A program made the position numbers and the translations under genes. The notes beneath the pieces are model-generated. The model was not told the origin of the DNA. It saw nothing but the letters and a program-made list of their open reading frames with translations, and made no database searches. Positions 1 through 7,487 of a DNA stretch of 53,153 nucleotides are shown here, in pieces (position 1 is the first letter of the stretch; each line of letters starts with the position of its first letter). The stretch covers positions 1-53,153 of the forward strand of contig JAFTSS010000086.1 in assembly GCA_017467185.1 (NCBI GenBank), written 5' to 3'. Origin of the DNA: Paludibacteraceae bacterium. Its GTDB lineage: Bacteria; Bacteroidota; Bacteroidia; Bacteroidales; Paludibacteraceae.

Positions 1-2325
1 AACACTATCACACCCATATTGGCTCGTCAAAGAATCATAATATACGCCTGTTGTCGTATAATTCTTTCCTCGCCATTGATATGGCAACATATTATCACAT
101 ATCGTATCTACATGCACAAATTCATACGTTGGCTGTACATGCACATTTAATTTATAAACACTGTCACAACTTGTATACTTCGTCGTTAATCTATCCCAAT
201 AGGTCGTATCGCCTACTAATAAGTTACCATGTGTTTGTCCTCGCCAAGATAATACTTCATTCTCACAAATGATTGTATCGCGCTCAAATAAATACGTCGG
301 ATGTACGATCAAATTTAAAGTAACTATACTATCACAACCAAACTGAGAAGTAAGTGTATCTATATAAATGCCTGTTGTTATTAAATTTTGTAAGTTATTA
401 TCATTAAAGTTATATGGTGTTTCACTTTTACATATTTCCAAAGAAAATGTATCTCGCGGAATAGGATGTACGATAAGATTTAAGTTTATAATACTATCAC
501 AACCATAAATATTTTTTAATGTATCAACATATAATCCTGGTGTTTTAAGAATTGTGTCTCTATCTCCAACATGCCACACATAAGAATCTCCATAACATAT
601 CTCCTTTTCTAAAGGAATAATATGCTCATCTAAAATATGAACTTTAGCCTTAATTGTATCACTTATATTTGCACAATCAACACAACTATCAACACTGCTA
701 CATAAAATTGATTCTTTTGTAACAACTAATGTTATTTCATAAGTTCCTGTGTCGGTATAATGATGACTAATATTTTTTAAACCATAAAATTTATGTCCAT
801 CTCCCATGTCCCATTCAATATTACTATAATCATAATTAATTATAGCTTCAAAAGGGATTACATCACTAAAACAAAAATATTTTTCATTAACACGCTCCCC
901 ATCTATCAACATATAAGCTCCCATTGGTAGCAAATTGTTCCCTACATTATAACCATAAGACTCATAATTACCTATACCATAAACATAAGCAAGGAAACCA
1001 TCTCCTTTTGATGTAATTTTATGACTTCCTTGTTCTATTTTAATTCTTGCATACGAATAATTTGCATTACAGGATACAACAGAAAAATCAGATGAAATAT
1101 TTTTATTATCCAATACAACAGAATATATGTTATCCGTCTTAGTTACTATATTTACAAAATGATGAGTTTTTGTATTATTAATATTATATGTTAAAAAAGA
1201 AATCTCATTAATTGACTGTTCTAATGGTGGAATAAAAATCATAGACGGGTCACTAAGACGTCTATATTCTTTATCCATATCAACACTAGCATCTTGAGAA
1301 GTATGATACGAAAAACACAAAGTCGGATAAGAAGAATTTATATATAAAGCATCATCAATTATATAAGTCATAGTCGTATCCTCTGCTATCTCTATATCAG
1401 TAGAATCAATTGTTGACTTATATAAAGCAAATTCATAAGACTCCGCTTTATTTAAAACTGTATCTTGATTATGATTTATATAAATTTTAGTATTGTCATA
1501 CATTGCTGTTATTTTAACAATATTAAAATCTTGTACTTTTGAATTTGTTACTATAAATTCTTTACCCCACATATAAGTCGGTAACGATTGCTCTACCAAA
1601 TGATCATCGGTACCTGCATATTCTGGTACTATCGCACTTTGTCCTCCATTAAAAACGGCAATAGGTTGATTTGCACATACAATAGTACCCGATAAATCAT
1701 TTTCAGGCTTAAACCCCCTTATTTGATAAGCCTCTCCTTTATTTAAAGTAATTAATATAGGATTAATAGAACTTGTATCTTCTATTTTTACATAATCAGA
1801 TGGAGTGACAATAATTTGAGTATTGTCAGCAGTTGCAACTAAAGCAAACTCTGTTGCTTGTCTATCAAATGAATATGTTTGGATGATGTACTCTGTTGAT
1901 AAAGCTTCTATTGGCAAGACATTTGTTGCATCATACGATTCATGATTATGATTTGATGCATATAACGAAATCGGAACATCAGAAGTAACTTTTAAACCCC
2001 GAGGTAAAACTTCATTTTCAGTATCTAAATATCCATGTATATTCGGAATTTCAATTTTTCCCACCTCATTTTTTGTACAATTAAATTCCTTTTTATAACC
2101 CGTTGTTGGATTTTCAACTACTATATTAGCCTTATCACTACGAGTTGACGCATATAAATAAAATTGTAAAACATTATCATTACCATGACCGCCTGCATTC
2201 ATCATAAAGGTAACATAAAATTCCCTACCCTCTGTCGAATATGGCTCATAATTCCAATACGATTCTGCTCGAAGAATATGTATTGTAAACAAAAAAAACA
2301 ACCCTAATAAAAATATTTTTTTCAT
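1..2325 (-). CDS. Large surface adhesin with IgGFc-binding-like N-terminus, PKD and Ig-like repeats (3' truncated by window)
   Basis: The frame opens with ATG at 2325 and a signal peptide (MKKIFLLGLFFLFTIHILRA) and stays open for 775 codons to base 1, so the C-terminus is outside the window. Residues about 30-450 resemble the IgGFc-binding N-terminal domain of secreted Bacteroidetes proteins (motifs REFYVTFMMN, PISLYASNHN, PIAVFNGGQS). Around residues 480-550 is a PKD-type domain (WDMGDGH, then HHYTDTGTYEI). From about residue 575 come repeated modules of roughly 60 residues, each ending in GCDS[IV] followed by LNLIVHP. This is the build of a cell-surface adhesin, and a type IX sorting domain would be expected at the missing end (inference). 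It lies 14 bp after the CAP gene on the same strand, so the two are probably cotranscribed. Ligand unknown. The domain names are from motif recognition, not a search. Confidence 0.75.
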   Translation of the reverse strand, partial: MKKIFLLGLFFLFTIHILRAESYWNYEPYSTEGREFYVTFMMNAGGHGNDNVLQFYLYASTRSDKANIVVENPTTGYKKEFNCTKNEVGKIEIPNIHGYLDTENEVLPRGLKVTSDVPISLYASNHNHESYDATNVLPIEALSTEYIIQTYSFDRQATEFALVATADNTQIIVTPSDYVKIEDTSSINPILITLNKGEAYQIRGFKPENDLSGTIVCANQPIAVFNGGQSAIVPEYAGTDDHLVEQSLPTYMWGKEFIVTNSKVQDFNIVKITAMYDNTKIYINHNQDTVLNKAESYEFALYKSTIDSTDIEIAEDTTMTYIIDDALYINSSYPTLCFSYHTSQDASVDMDKEYRRLSDPSMIFIPPLEQSINEISFLTYNINNTKTHHFVNIVTKTDNIYSVVLDNKNISSDFSVVSCNANYSYARIKIEQGSHKITSKGDGFLAYVYGIGNYESYGYNVGNNLLPMGAYMLIDGERVNEKYFCFSDVIPFEAIINYDYSNIEWDMGDGHKFYGLKNISHHYTDTGTYEITLVVTKESILCSSVDSCVDCANISDTIKAKVHILDEHIIPLEKEICYGDSYVWHVGDRDTILKTPGLYVDTLKNIYGCDSIINLNLIVHPIPRDTFSLEICKSETPYNFNDNNLQNLITTGIYIDTLTSQFGCDSIVTLNLIVHPTYLFERDTIICENEVLSWRGQTHGNLLVGDTTYWDRLTTKYTSCDSVYKLNVHVQPTYEFVHVDTICDNMLPYQWRGKNYTTTGVYYDSLTSQYGCDSV

Positions 2326-2339
2326 ACAAAATCCCTATT

Positions 2340-3089
2340 TTATTTCATTTGTCTCCCTGCAAATTGTTGTACCCAATGGTCTTTATAATATCCAATTCCT
2401 ATATATAAAAAGTTAGGATTAAGTATATTACCTTTATGTCCTGAGCTATTCATCCAACAATTCATTACTTGTTCTGGAGTCATTTGTCCCTTTGCAATAT
2501 TTTCTCCTGTATAATAATACTTTTTACCCCTTGACTCTATCAAATCCTCTGCAGATCCATAGACTGGACTATTGTGACTATAATAATTATAAATCACCAT
2601 TTCCTCCGCTTTTATTCGAGCCGTGATATGTAAATCTTTACTCATTTTTAGTGGTGCTAGACCTCTCTTTGTTCGCTCGATATTAACAAGACGCAAAACT
2701 TCATATTCAAAAGCTTCTCTATCTACATTAACTTCATTAACATCACGAACAAAATACAACCAATAAAAATCCTCGTCATAACAAAGCATTACAGATGTTA
2801 AACCATATTCTTTTATACATTCTTTTACTCGATTAAACACTTCTTCTTTTGTTATATTAGATGGATAAAATCCAAAACTTTTACACATCCATTGTAAAGA
2901 ACAAATCTCTTCCTTTGTAGAAATATTTTTTAATTTCAATTCATTTAAACCATATTGAACACGCTCTTGATTAATCATTGGCATAGCTTCTTTTACAACA
3001 TTATAAAAATCATAAATAGTCATATTAGCTAATACATTTAAACTAAAAACAGCAAAAAATAGAACAAAATAAAATCTACAATTTTTCAT
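2340..3089 (-). CDS. Secreted CAP/SCP (PR-1-like) domain protein
   Basis: The product has 249 residues. I start at 3089 because the sequence from there (MKNCRFYFVLFFAVFSLNVLA minus its last residue) is a standard signal peptide; an ATG 13 codons upstream adds an unlikely leader. The C-terminal half is a CAP domain: YYSHNSP carries the first histidine, TGENIAKG the conserved glutamate, and SSGHKGNILNPNF the second histidine with the CAP signature, followed by IGIGYYKD. The N-terminal 100 residues match no family I recognise. CAP proteins are extracellular; in bacteria their activity is mostly unknown. The gene sits directly downstream of a probable structured RNA with an intrinsic terminator ending about 45 bp before the start, and 14 bp upstream of the adhesin gene. 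Confidence 0.8.
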   Translation of the reverse strand: MKNCRFYFVLFFAVFSLNVLANMTIYDFYNVVKEAMPMINQERVQYGLNELKLKNISTKEEICSLQWMCKSFGFYPSNITKEEVFNRVKECIKEYGLTSVMLCYDEDFYWLYFVRDVNEVNVDREAFEYEVLRLVNIERTKRGLAPLKMSKDLHITARIKAEEMVIYNYYSHNSPVYGSAEDLIESRGKKYYYTGENIAKGQMTPEQVMNCWMNSSGHKGNILNPNFLYIGIGYYKDHWVQQFAGRQMK

Positions 3090-3133
3090 AAAATAATATT
3101 TTATATAACAATAAATAAGATAAAACAAGACAC

Positions 3134-3171
3134 AAAAAAAGCGTGAAATTCAGCACTAATGCTCATTTCAC
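3134..3171 (-). terminator. Intrinsic terminator of the candidate RNA
   Basis: Stem GTGAAAT/ATTTCAC (3143-3149 with 3165-3171) with inner AGCA-TTAG-TGCT, followed on the minus strand by GC and a 7-T run (3134-3140). Its last two or three bases are shared with the long-range helix starting at 3170. Confidence 0.75.
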
Positions 3172-3527
3172 ACTCTGAGGCTCGTAGGAATGTTGCCCTG
3201 TACGTCGAAACGAGCAACACTGAAGCCCACGCTAGATATGCAATTATACTACATAAGCCCATACATAGATACAACATACCGCATCTCTAGTATAATCATA
3301 ACATAGGAAATGAATACATACCTACGGGACATTCACCATTGCTTTGTTTTTGACATACATATTGAAATTTTCCTACGATTTCAGAGTGTCAAAACTAAGC
3401 GTAAGTAAACGCCTAAATATTACATTGTTACTTAACAAAAGAATAGCCCTGTGATAGATTGAACATTGCATAATATACAACTAATATTTCATTCCTAATT
3501 CACAAAGCAAACTCCTTCATCATCTAG
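3134..3527 (-). ncRNA. Candidate structured RNA (trans-acting sRNA or leader of the CAP-adhesin operon)
   Basis: About 390 nt without an ORF, framed on the minus strand by a consensus promoter and an intrinsic terminator. Two perfect long-range helices close a 220-nt domain: 3170-3178 pairs with 3381-3389 (9 bp) and 3183-3190 with 3370-3377 (8 bp). Inside, an arm ATTATACTA/TAGTATAAT (9 bp) encloses a hairpin AGATGC/GTATCT. The AGATGC side can instead pair with a later GCATATCT, so two structures compete. Near the 3' end TGTTGC/GCAACA forms a 6-bp stem. I looked for tmRNA tag and tRNA-like ends, RNase P core motifs and a 6S match and saw none. Read-through would lead into the CAP gene, so an attenuator is also possible. 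Confidence 0.55.
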
Positions 3528-3532
3528 CAATG

Positions 3533-3564
3533 CAAAATTACAACAAATTAAGCAATTATGCAAA
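3533..3564 (-). promoter_or_regulatory. Bacteroidetes-type promoter for the candidate RNA
   Basis: Minus strand: TTTG (3561-3564), exactly 20 nt, then TAATTTTG (3533-3540). This matches the known Bacteroidetes -33/-7 consensus; transcription should begin near 3527. Confidence 0.7.
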
Positions 3565-3659
3565 TTTATTTTACTTCATTTAAAATTTGATTAAGAAAAA
3601 TATATCATAATCACTCCACTTTTATTATTTTTTAACACCATATATTGCAATAATTTATG

Positions 3660-3667
3660 TACCTTTG
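3660..3667 (+). promoter_or_regulatory. Probable -7 box for the metallophosphoesterase gene
   Basis: TACCTTTG fits TAnnTTTG, but no clear TTTG lies 19-20 nt upstream. The implied leader is about 110 nt and carries a heptamer array and the ATCGCC module. Confidence 0.4.
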
Positions 3668-3685
3668 CGTTTGAAAAAACATACA

Positions 3686-3734
3686 AAGTAATAAGTAGAA
3701 AGTCGTAAATCGTAAGACTTTCAATTTTCAATTT
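3686..3734 (+). repeat. Heptamer array, 7 units
   Basis: Seven consecutive 7-bp words in perfect phase: AAGTAAT, AAGTAGA, AAGTCGT, AAATCGT, AAGACTT, then TCAATTT twice. Purine words come first and pyrimidine words last. AAAGTC and GACTTT are inverted repeats. Confidence 0.85.
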
Positions 3735-3737
3735 TTT

Positions 3738-3767
3738 ATCGCCAAAGGCTCAAAGACCGATGGTTCA
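3738..3767 (+). repeat. ATCGCC...GGTTCAA module in the 5' leader
   Basis: About 30 bp with two mini-hairpins, GCC-AAA-GGC and ACC-GAT-GGT. Near-identical copies lie at 19333-19363 (minus), also just upstream of a start codon and in the same orientation to the gene, and inside the longer element at 5540-5650. Confidence 0.7.
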
Positions 3768-3784
3768 ATTTTCAACTTAAAATC

Positions 3785-4999
3785 ATGCGTTTTATCCCTG
3801 TTTTAATAATAATAATCGTAATGGCTTTTTTGCCAAGTGTGCTATACACCCGCCATATCCTAAAAACAAAACGTGGCGTAACAGGCAGTGTTGTAACCGC
3901 ATACGCTATCCCTACTATTCTGATATTAGCATTTATCTTCCTACAATATGCCACTCGCGCTGGTATATTAGACTTCAAAATAATGCAATGGACGCTGTGG
4001 GGCTTCATCTTCGCTATTCTACCCCCAAATGTATATGCACTATTCTACATCATCGACAAAATAATAAAACTATTCACTAAAAAAAGTTGCCGAACACTAC
4101 ACTATATCGGTGCTATTCTTGCACTTATCGTAACAATAGGTCTTATCGTAGGCATGGCTACTCGCCACTGCATCCAAGTGAGAGAGGTAACAATTTACTC
4201 GAAAAACCTACCTAAAGAATTCAACGGAATACGCATTGCTCATATCACCGACCTACACTTCGGCAACCTCTCTCCTCGCGATAGTTATCTCGAAAAAATT
4301 GTCGCTAAACTAAACGAAATCAACCCCGATATGCTCGTTTGCACTGGCGATATGATGAACCTTACTGCCGATGAAGTCGATGGATTAGATGGTTTATTTA
4401 CCACGATAAATGCCCCTCTCGGTCGATATGCCGTAATGGGCAATCACGACTATGGCGACTATAGCAAATGGGAATCAGACGAGGCTAAGCACGCAAACCT
4501 CATGGCTGCTTACGAAGCCTATCGCCGCGTAGGTTTTACACTATTAAATGATAGCGCAGTTCAAGTAGAGACGCAATATATTGCGTCTCTACCACCCTCA
4601 ACCATTGGAGTAATAGGAGTTGAAAATTGGGGCAAACCACCTTTCCCTCGTTATGGCGATTTAGCCAAAGCTACAAAAAATTTCCACCCAGCCGACTTCA
4701 ATATCCTATTATCACACGACCCCAACCACTGGAAAAACGAAGTATCAGTAGACGAACACTACAAATACATCGATTTAACCCTCTCTGGCCACACCCATTC
4801 TGCCCAAATAGGATTTGACTTAAACAACAATTGCAAATGGTCGCCATCACAATGGATATTCGAATATTGGGATGGATTATACGAAAAAGAGGGGCAATAC
4901 CTCTTCATCTCACGCGGCTTAGGCTACGTAGGCATCCCTTTCCGCTTAGGCATGCCAGCCGAAATAAGCGTAATAACAATAATGAGGAATGAGGAGTGA
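3785..4999 (+). CDS. Membrane-anchored calcineurin-like metallophosphoesterase (YaeI/YkuE type)
   Basis: The product has 404 residues. The first 125 hold about four hydrophobic segments (for example residues 4-22 and 107-124). The rest is a metallophosphoesterase with the full metal-binding set: AHITDLH near residue 155, CTGDMMN, MGNHDY, LLSHDP and SGHTHS. Relatives hydrolyse phosphodiesters such as lipid-linked or UDP-diacylglucosamine substrates; the substrate here is unknown. Start ATG 3785 gives a membrane segment at once. Two oddities. Residues VETQYIAS are encoded by a 28-bp perfect palindrome (4565-4592) that recurs outside genes, so this is an in-frame insertion. The last residues (RNEE, stop) are read from a GAGGAAT heptamer array that continues past the gene, so the native tail appears replaced. 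Confidence 0.85.
   Translation: MRFIPVLIIIIVMAFLPSVLYTRHILKTKRGVTGSVVTAYAIPTILILAFIFLQYATRAGILDFKIMQWTLWGFIFAILPPNVYALFYIIDKIIKLFTKKSCRTLHYIGAILALIVTIGLIVGMATRHCIQVREVTIYSKNLPKEFNGIRIAHITDLHFGNLSPRDSYLEKIVAKLNEINPDMLVCTGDMMNLTADEVDGLDGLFTTINAPLGRYAVMGNHDYGDYSKWESDEAKHANLMAAYEAYRRVGFTLLNDSAVQVETQYIASLPPSTIGVIGVENWGKPPFPRYGDLAKATKNFHPADFNILLSHDPNHWKNEVSVDEHYKYIDLTLSGHTHSAQIGFDLNNNCKWSPSQWIFEYWDGLYEKEGQYLFISRGLGYVGIPFRLGMPAEISVITIMRNEE
4565..4592 (+). repeat. 28-bp perfect palindrome inside coding sequence
   Basis: Arm GTAGAGACGCAATA followed by its exact inverse complement. Copies with one mismatch lie at 6329-6356 and 6418-6445. Here it is read through as part of the metallophosphoesterase. 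Confidence 0.9.
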
Positions 5000-5025
5000 G
5001 GAATTAGGAATGTGGAATGAGGAAT
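4984..5025 (+). repeat. Heptamer array, 6 units (GAGGAAT type)
   Basis: GAGGAAT, GAGGAGT, GAGGAAT, TAGGAAT, GTGGAAT, GAGGAAT in perfect phase. The stop codon of the metallophosphoesterase lies inside the array. Purine-rich on the coding strand. Confidence 0.85.
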
Positions 5026-5075
5026 AGGCTGAAAGCCTAATAATACATAGCCCAATGGCAACGCCTTGGGTAAAA

Positions 5076-5121
5076 AATAAACGAGGATTACTAATTCTAA
5101 CATCAGTAATCCTCGTTTATT
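5076..5121. terminator. Bidirectional terminator
   Basis: A 17-bp perfect stem (5076-5092 with 5105-5121) and a 12-nt loop, with A-run before and T-run after. It separates the convergent metallophosphoesterase and HTH genes. Confidence 0.85.
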
Positions 5122-5138
5122 TTGTGTCAAAATGAAAC

Positions 5139-5390
5139 TTAGTGTGTTTCTTCCAAGATTCTTTGAGCCATCTCAAGAATAGTTGTATCGTCCAATTGTA
5201 CCATACCACCATCAGGACCTGGTTCGATATGAACACCGCAACCTGAACCGTCTTGATAGTTATGACCACCAAAATAATTACGTACTGTTTCTACTGAAAG
5301 ACCTAATTCGTCGGCAATACGTTGCATTGAGCCATCTGGCAATGAATCTTTAATACGACGCAATTCGTTAAATGTGATTGTTTTAATCAT
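5139..5390 (-). CDS. Small helix-turn-helix DNA-binding protein
   Basis: An 83-residue protein. Residues about 20-42 (MQRIADELGLSVETVRNYFGG, minus the last residue) form a recognisable helix-turn-helix in which the recognition helix includes SVETVRNYF. The tail, about residues 55-83, is acidic and glycine-rich (EPGPDGGMVQLDDTTI), possibly a dimer or ligand surface. I recall closely similar short HTH proteins as widespread in Bacteroidales, of unknown function. It stands alone between a strong bidirectional terminator downstream and a repeat-filled spacer upstream. Targets cannot be inferred. Confidence 0.7.
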   Translation of the reverse strand: MIKTITFNELRRIKDSLPDGSMQRIADELGLSVETVRNYFGGHNYQDGSGCGVHIEPGPDGGMVQLDDTTILEMAQRILEETH

Positions 5391-5539
5391 AATAAATAGA
5401 TATTAGAGTTAATAATTAATTTAATTTCTTTTCATGGTGTAAATGTAAGACTTTTTTTTTATACTACCAAATAATTTTACAACTATTTTTCAAAACATGC
5501 TATAAAACATAAAATCACGATAAAAATGTGGAATGTGGA

Positions 5540-5650
5540 ATTTTTGCGATAAGCGAAGGCAGAACCAAGCTCTGCTTGAACCAGCGGTCCTTGAGCCGAA
5601 GGCGATAGAATTATGCTGAGCGAAGCAAAAATCACGACCATAGGGAGTAA
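5540..5650 (-). repeat. Palindromic repeat element, long form
   Basis: A non-autonomous element with terminal inverted repeats around ATTTTTGC. The minus strand reads GTCGTGATTTTTGCTTCGCT at one end and CTTATCGCAAAAATTC at the other. The ATCGCC module (5576-5606) is nested inside. Related copies: 7226-7302 and 29885-29962. It is flanked by GTGGAAT and GGGGAAT heptamers. The rest of the 5391-5682 spacer holds no gene I can support; an ORF across it (5483-5713) is repeat-derived. Confidence 0.7.
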
Positions 5651-5682
5651 TGGGGAATAAGGAATAAGTTTTAGGGGATTTT

Positions 5683-5808
5683 CAACTCTCAACTCTCTAC
5701 TTTCAACTCTCAACTCTTAACTCTAAACTTTCAACTCTCAACTCTAAACTTTCAACTTTCGACCTTCAACTTTCGACCTTCAACTTTCGACTTTCGACTT
5801 TCGACTTA
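5683..5808 (+). repeat. Heptamer array, 18 units (CAACTCT/CAACTTT/CGACTTT)
   Basis: 126 bp in unbroken 7-bp phase. It drifts from CAACTCT words to CAACTTT/CGACCTT pairs and then CGACTTT. It overlaps the last 43 bases of the PAP2 gene and encodes that protein's tail. Purine-rich on the gene's coding strand (AAAGTTG). Confidence 0.9.
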
Positions 5809-6404
5809 AACACAGCATACACCCCTACTCCCACTAAAACACCTACTAACGCACCACAAAGGACATCGCCTACATAATGTACACCGAGATATACTCGAGA
5901 ATAGGCTGTTAGGAATGCCCACAACGTGAGCAATACGGTATAAAGTCGATTACGGAACACTAATGCTGTAAAGGTAACAAATGTAGCGGCATTGGCGGCA
6001 TGAGAAGAGACAAAACCATATCGCCCTCCACGATAACCATTAACAGTATGGATTAAATCGGCTATTTCAGGATTATGTGTTGGACGCAAACGTGCCACCC
6101 AAGGTTTCAACAATGATGAAGATATCTGATCTGCCAATAAAATACATAATGCTATACCTGCCACAACATACAACGAGCGCACGCCCCATTTACGCCACAT
6201 CCACACAAGCAAAACAACAACGACAGGTATCCACGTCCACGTCTGCGTATAGATATAGAAAAAGTTGTCAAAGAATGAACTATGACAACCATTTATTGCT
6301 AATGTAAGATTCCTATCTAAAGTTGCAAGTAGAGACGCAATATATTGCGTCTGTACAAGAGAATTGAAAATTAAGAGTTGGAAATTAAGAGTTAAAAAAA
6401 ACAT
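5766..6404 (-). CDS. PAP2-family membrane phosphatase with repeat-derived ends
   Basis: A 212-residue membrane protein with the three acid-phosphatase motifs: KPWVARLRP, SSHAANA and SRVYLGVHYVGD. It also has about five membrane segments. Such proteins dephosphorylate lipid substrates such as undecaprenyl diphosphate or lipid A; the substrate is not known here. Homologues begin close to LLATLDRNLTLAING. In this copy the residues before that (about 24) are encoded by heptamers and a GTAGAGACGCAATA palindrome (6329-6356), giving QTQYIAS. The last 13 residues (KSKVESRKLKVES) come from the CGACTTT array. Both ends were therefore rebuilt from intergenic repeats. The start at 6404 is the only in-frame ATG available but is uncertain. 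Confidence 0.8.
   Translation of the reverse strand: MFFLTLNFQLLIFNSLVQTQYIASLLATLDRNLTLAINGCHSSFFDNFFYIYTQTWTWIPVVVVLLVWMWRKWGVRSLYVVAGIALCILLADQISSSLLKPWVARLRPTHNPEIADLIHTVNGYRGGRYGFVSSHAANAATFVTFTALVFRNRLYTVLLTLWAFLTAYSRVYLGVHYVGDVLCGALVGVLVGVGVYAVFKSKVESRKLKVES
6329..6356 (+). repeat. Palindrome copy 2 (GTAGAGACGCAATA arm)
   Basis: Same 28-bp palindrome with one mismatched pair; lies within the N-terminal codons of the PAP2 gene. Confidence 0.85.
6361..6395 (+). repeat. Heptamer array, 5 units
   Basis: GAATTGA, AAATTAA, GAGTTGG, AAATTAA, GAGTTAA. On the PAP2 coding strand these are pyrimidine-rich and hold the presumed start region. Confidence 0.75.
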
Positions 6405-6417
6405 ATAATAACTAATA

Positions 6418-6445
6418 GTAGAGACGCAATATATTGCGTCTGTAC
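6418..6445 (+). repeat. Palindrome copy 3, possible terminator after batE
   Basis: The same palindrome in the spacer between batE and the PAP2 gene. On the minus strand a T-rich run follows about 16 nt later, so it may help end bat transcription (weak). Confidence 0.75.
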
Positions 6446-6469
6446 AAGAAAGTTAAAACTAAAAAAATT

Positions 6470-6497
6470 CACATTTCAAATTTCAACTTTCAAATTT
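6470..6497 (+). repeat. Heptamer array, 4 units, after the batE stop
   Basis: CACATTT, CAAATTT, CAACTTT, CAAATTT; purine-rich on the batE strand. Confidence 0.7.
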
Positions 6498-6498
6498 C

Positions 6499-7347
6499 TT
6501 AAATTTTTTCTATTGTTGAAGATTGAAGCCAACCTACGTTACCATCGGCAAGACGCACTTCTGACCAAGTTGAGAGGGTTGAAAGAACATTGACTTTAGT
6601 GCCTTCATGAATTACAAATACCTCAGTTCCACTATCGTCTGGACTACTCTTCACCGATACCGAACCTGCCAGAACTATAGCTTCAGGATTATTTTCTATA
6701 TAGTCTTTTATCTGGAATGCATACACCATCGTAAATATAGAAAACACCAAAAGAAAAAGTGCAGAGAAAAACGAAAGTTTACGCAACCAAACTTTTTTAC
6801 CGAAAAGATAAAGCAAAACCAAAACAAGCGCAACAATAAAACTAATTATACTTGCATATGCCCATTGATTAGATGTTAATAAACGCCCCAATGACTCCAT
6901 CCACTCAGATAAAAAGAAACGCTCAAGAGGCTCTATTTTATCAGTTTTCATCTTATTTGCAAACTCAAGATTGAATTTCACATCTTCATTTGTAGGGTCA
7001 AGACGCAAAGCTCGCTCATAATTCAATATAGCCAAACCTAATTGATTTGACTTATAAAGAGCATTTGCATAATTGTAATACAACGCAGCAGACTCGCCAT
7101 ATTGAAACATATCGGCATAAACATCAGCCGCTTCAACATATTGTTTTGCAGCGTACAACTCTTCCGCTTTTTTCCAATCCAAATCAATGGAGGTTTGAGC
7201 GTTCAATGGAGAAAGCACAATGCACAATTTTTGCGATAAGCGAGAGCAGTCAAGCTTGCTTGGATTGCCGAGCGAAGCAAAAATCACGACCGCAGGGAGT
7301 AATGCAAAATGCACAATTAACAATAAAAATATCTTTTTCATATCCAT
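6499..7347 (-). CDS. batE: BatE: TPR and SH3-like membrane protein of the Bat complex
   Basis: A 282-residue protein. Order: signal peptide, TPR repeats at about residues 55-120 (AEELYAAKQYVEAADVYADM, YNYANALYKSNQ), a membrane segment near 150-170, a second near 180-200, and a C-terminal bacterial SH3-like domain (VSVKSSPDDSGTEVFVIHEG). This is BatE, last gene of the Bat operon linked to aerotolerance and periplasmic assembly in Bacteroidetes. The signal peptide is abnormal: MKKIFLLLIVHFAL is followed by about 25 residues (LPAVVIFASLGNPSKLDCSR and on) encoded by a palindromic repeat element. Then comes CIVLSPLNAQ, which looks like the original cleavage region. The element went into a heptamer repeat in frame. 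Whether export survives is unclear. Confidence 0.85.
   Translation of the reverse strand: MDMKKIFLLLIVHFALLPAVVIFASLGNPSKLDCSRLSQKLCIVLSPLNAQTSIDLDWKKAEELYAAKQYVEAADVYADMFQYGESAALYYNYANALYKSNQLGLAILNYERALRLDPTNEDVKFNLEFANKMKTDKIEPLERFFLSEWMESLGRLLTSNQWAYASIISFIVALVLVLLYLFGKKVWLRKLSFFSALFLLVFSIFTMVYAFQIKDYIENNPEAIVLAGSVSVKSSPDDSGTEVFVIHEGTKVNVLSTLSTWSEVRLADGNVGWLQSSTIEKI
7226..7302 (-). repeat. Palindromic repeat element, short form, inserted in batE
   Basis: About 68 of these bases match the elements at 5540-5650 and 29885-29962. Ends around ATTTTTGC are inverted. AATTGTGCATT-like heptamer sequence lies on both sides, as if insertion or recombination occurred within a heptamer repeat. Confidence 0.75.
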
Positions 7348-7367
7348 TTTTTATATCTCGTATCTCA

Positions 7368-7413
7368 TATATTCTCCCCCTGTTTGTAGGGACGCACGGC
7401 TCGTGCGTCCGCA
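7368..7413 (+). repeat. Composite: start of a CT-rich element joined to a GGACGCACG palindrome
   Basis: ATTCTCCCCCTGTTT, as in the elements at 11226 and 44567, runs into a perfect 9-bp inverted repeat GGACGCACG/CGTGCGTCC (7390-7410). Its GTAGGGACGCA skeleton resembles the GTAGAGACGCA palindrome. Confidence 0.65.
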
Positions 7414-7438
7414 ATCAAAACGAAGGAATATTTATCAC

Positions 7439-7487
7439 ATCTCGTATCTCACATCTCGTGTCTAATGTCTCGTGTCTCTTATCTCTT
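7439..7487 (+). repeat. Heptamer array, 7 units (ATCTCGT/GTCTCGT)
   Basis: ATCTCGT, ATCTCAC, ATCTCGT, GTCTAAT, GTCTCGT, GTCTCTT, ATCTCTT. It includes the batD stop codon and last two sense codons. Confidence 0.85.

Noticed and set aside
3134-3527. tmRNA, RNase P RNA or 6S RNA for the structured region
   Set aside because: No tag-ending Ala codons with stop or tRNA-like ends, no RNase P core, and no 6S match that I can see; a covariance search is needed before naming a class.
5483-5713. 76-codon ORF on the minus strand
   Set aside because: It is read through the palindromic element and heptamers; it shares the VVIFASL segment with the batE insert, so it reflects the repeat and not a gene.
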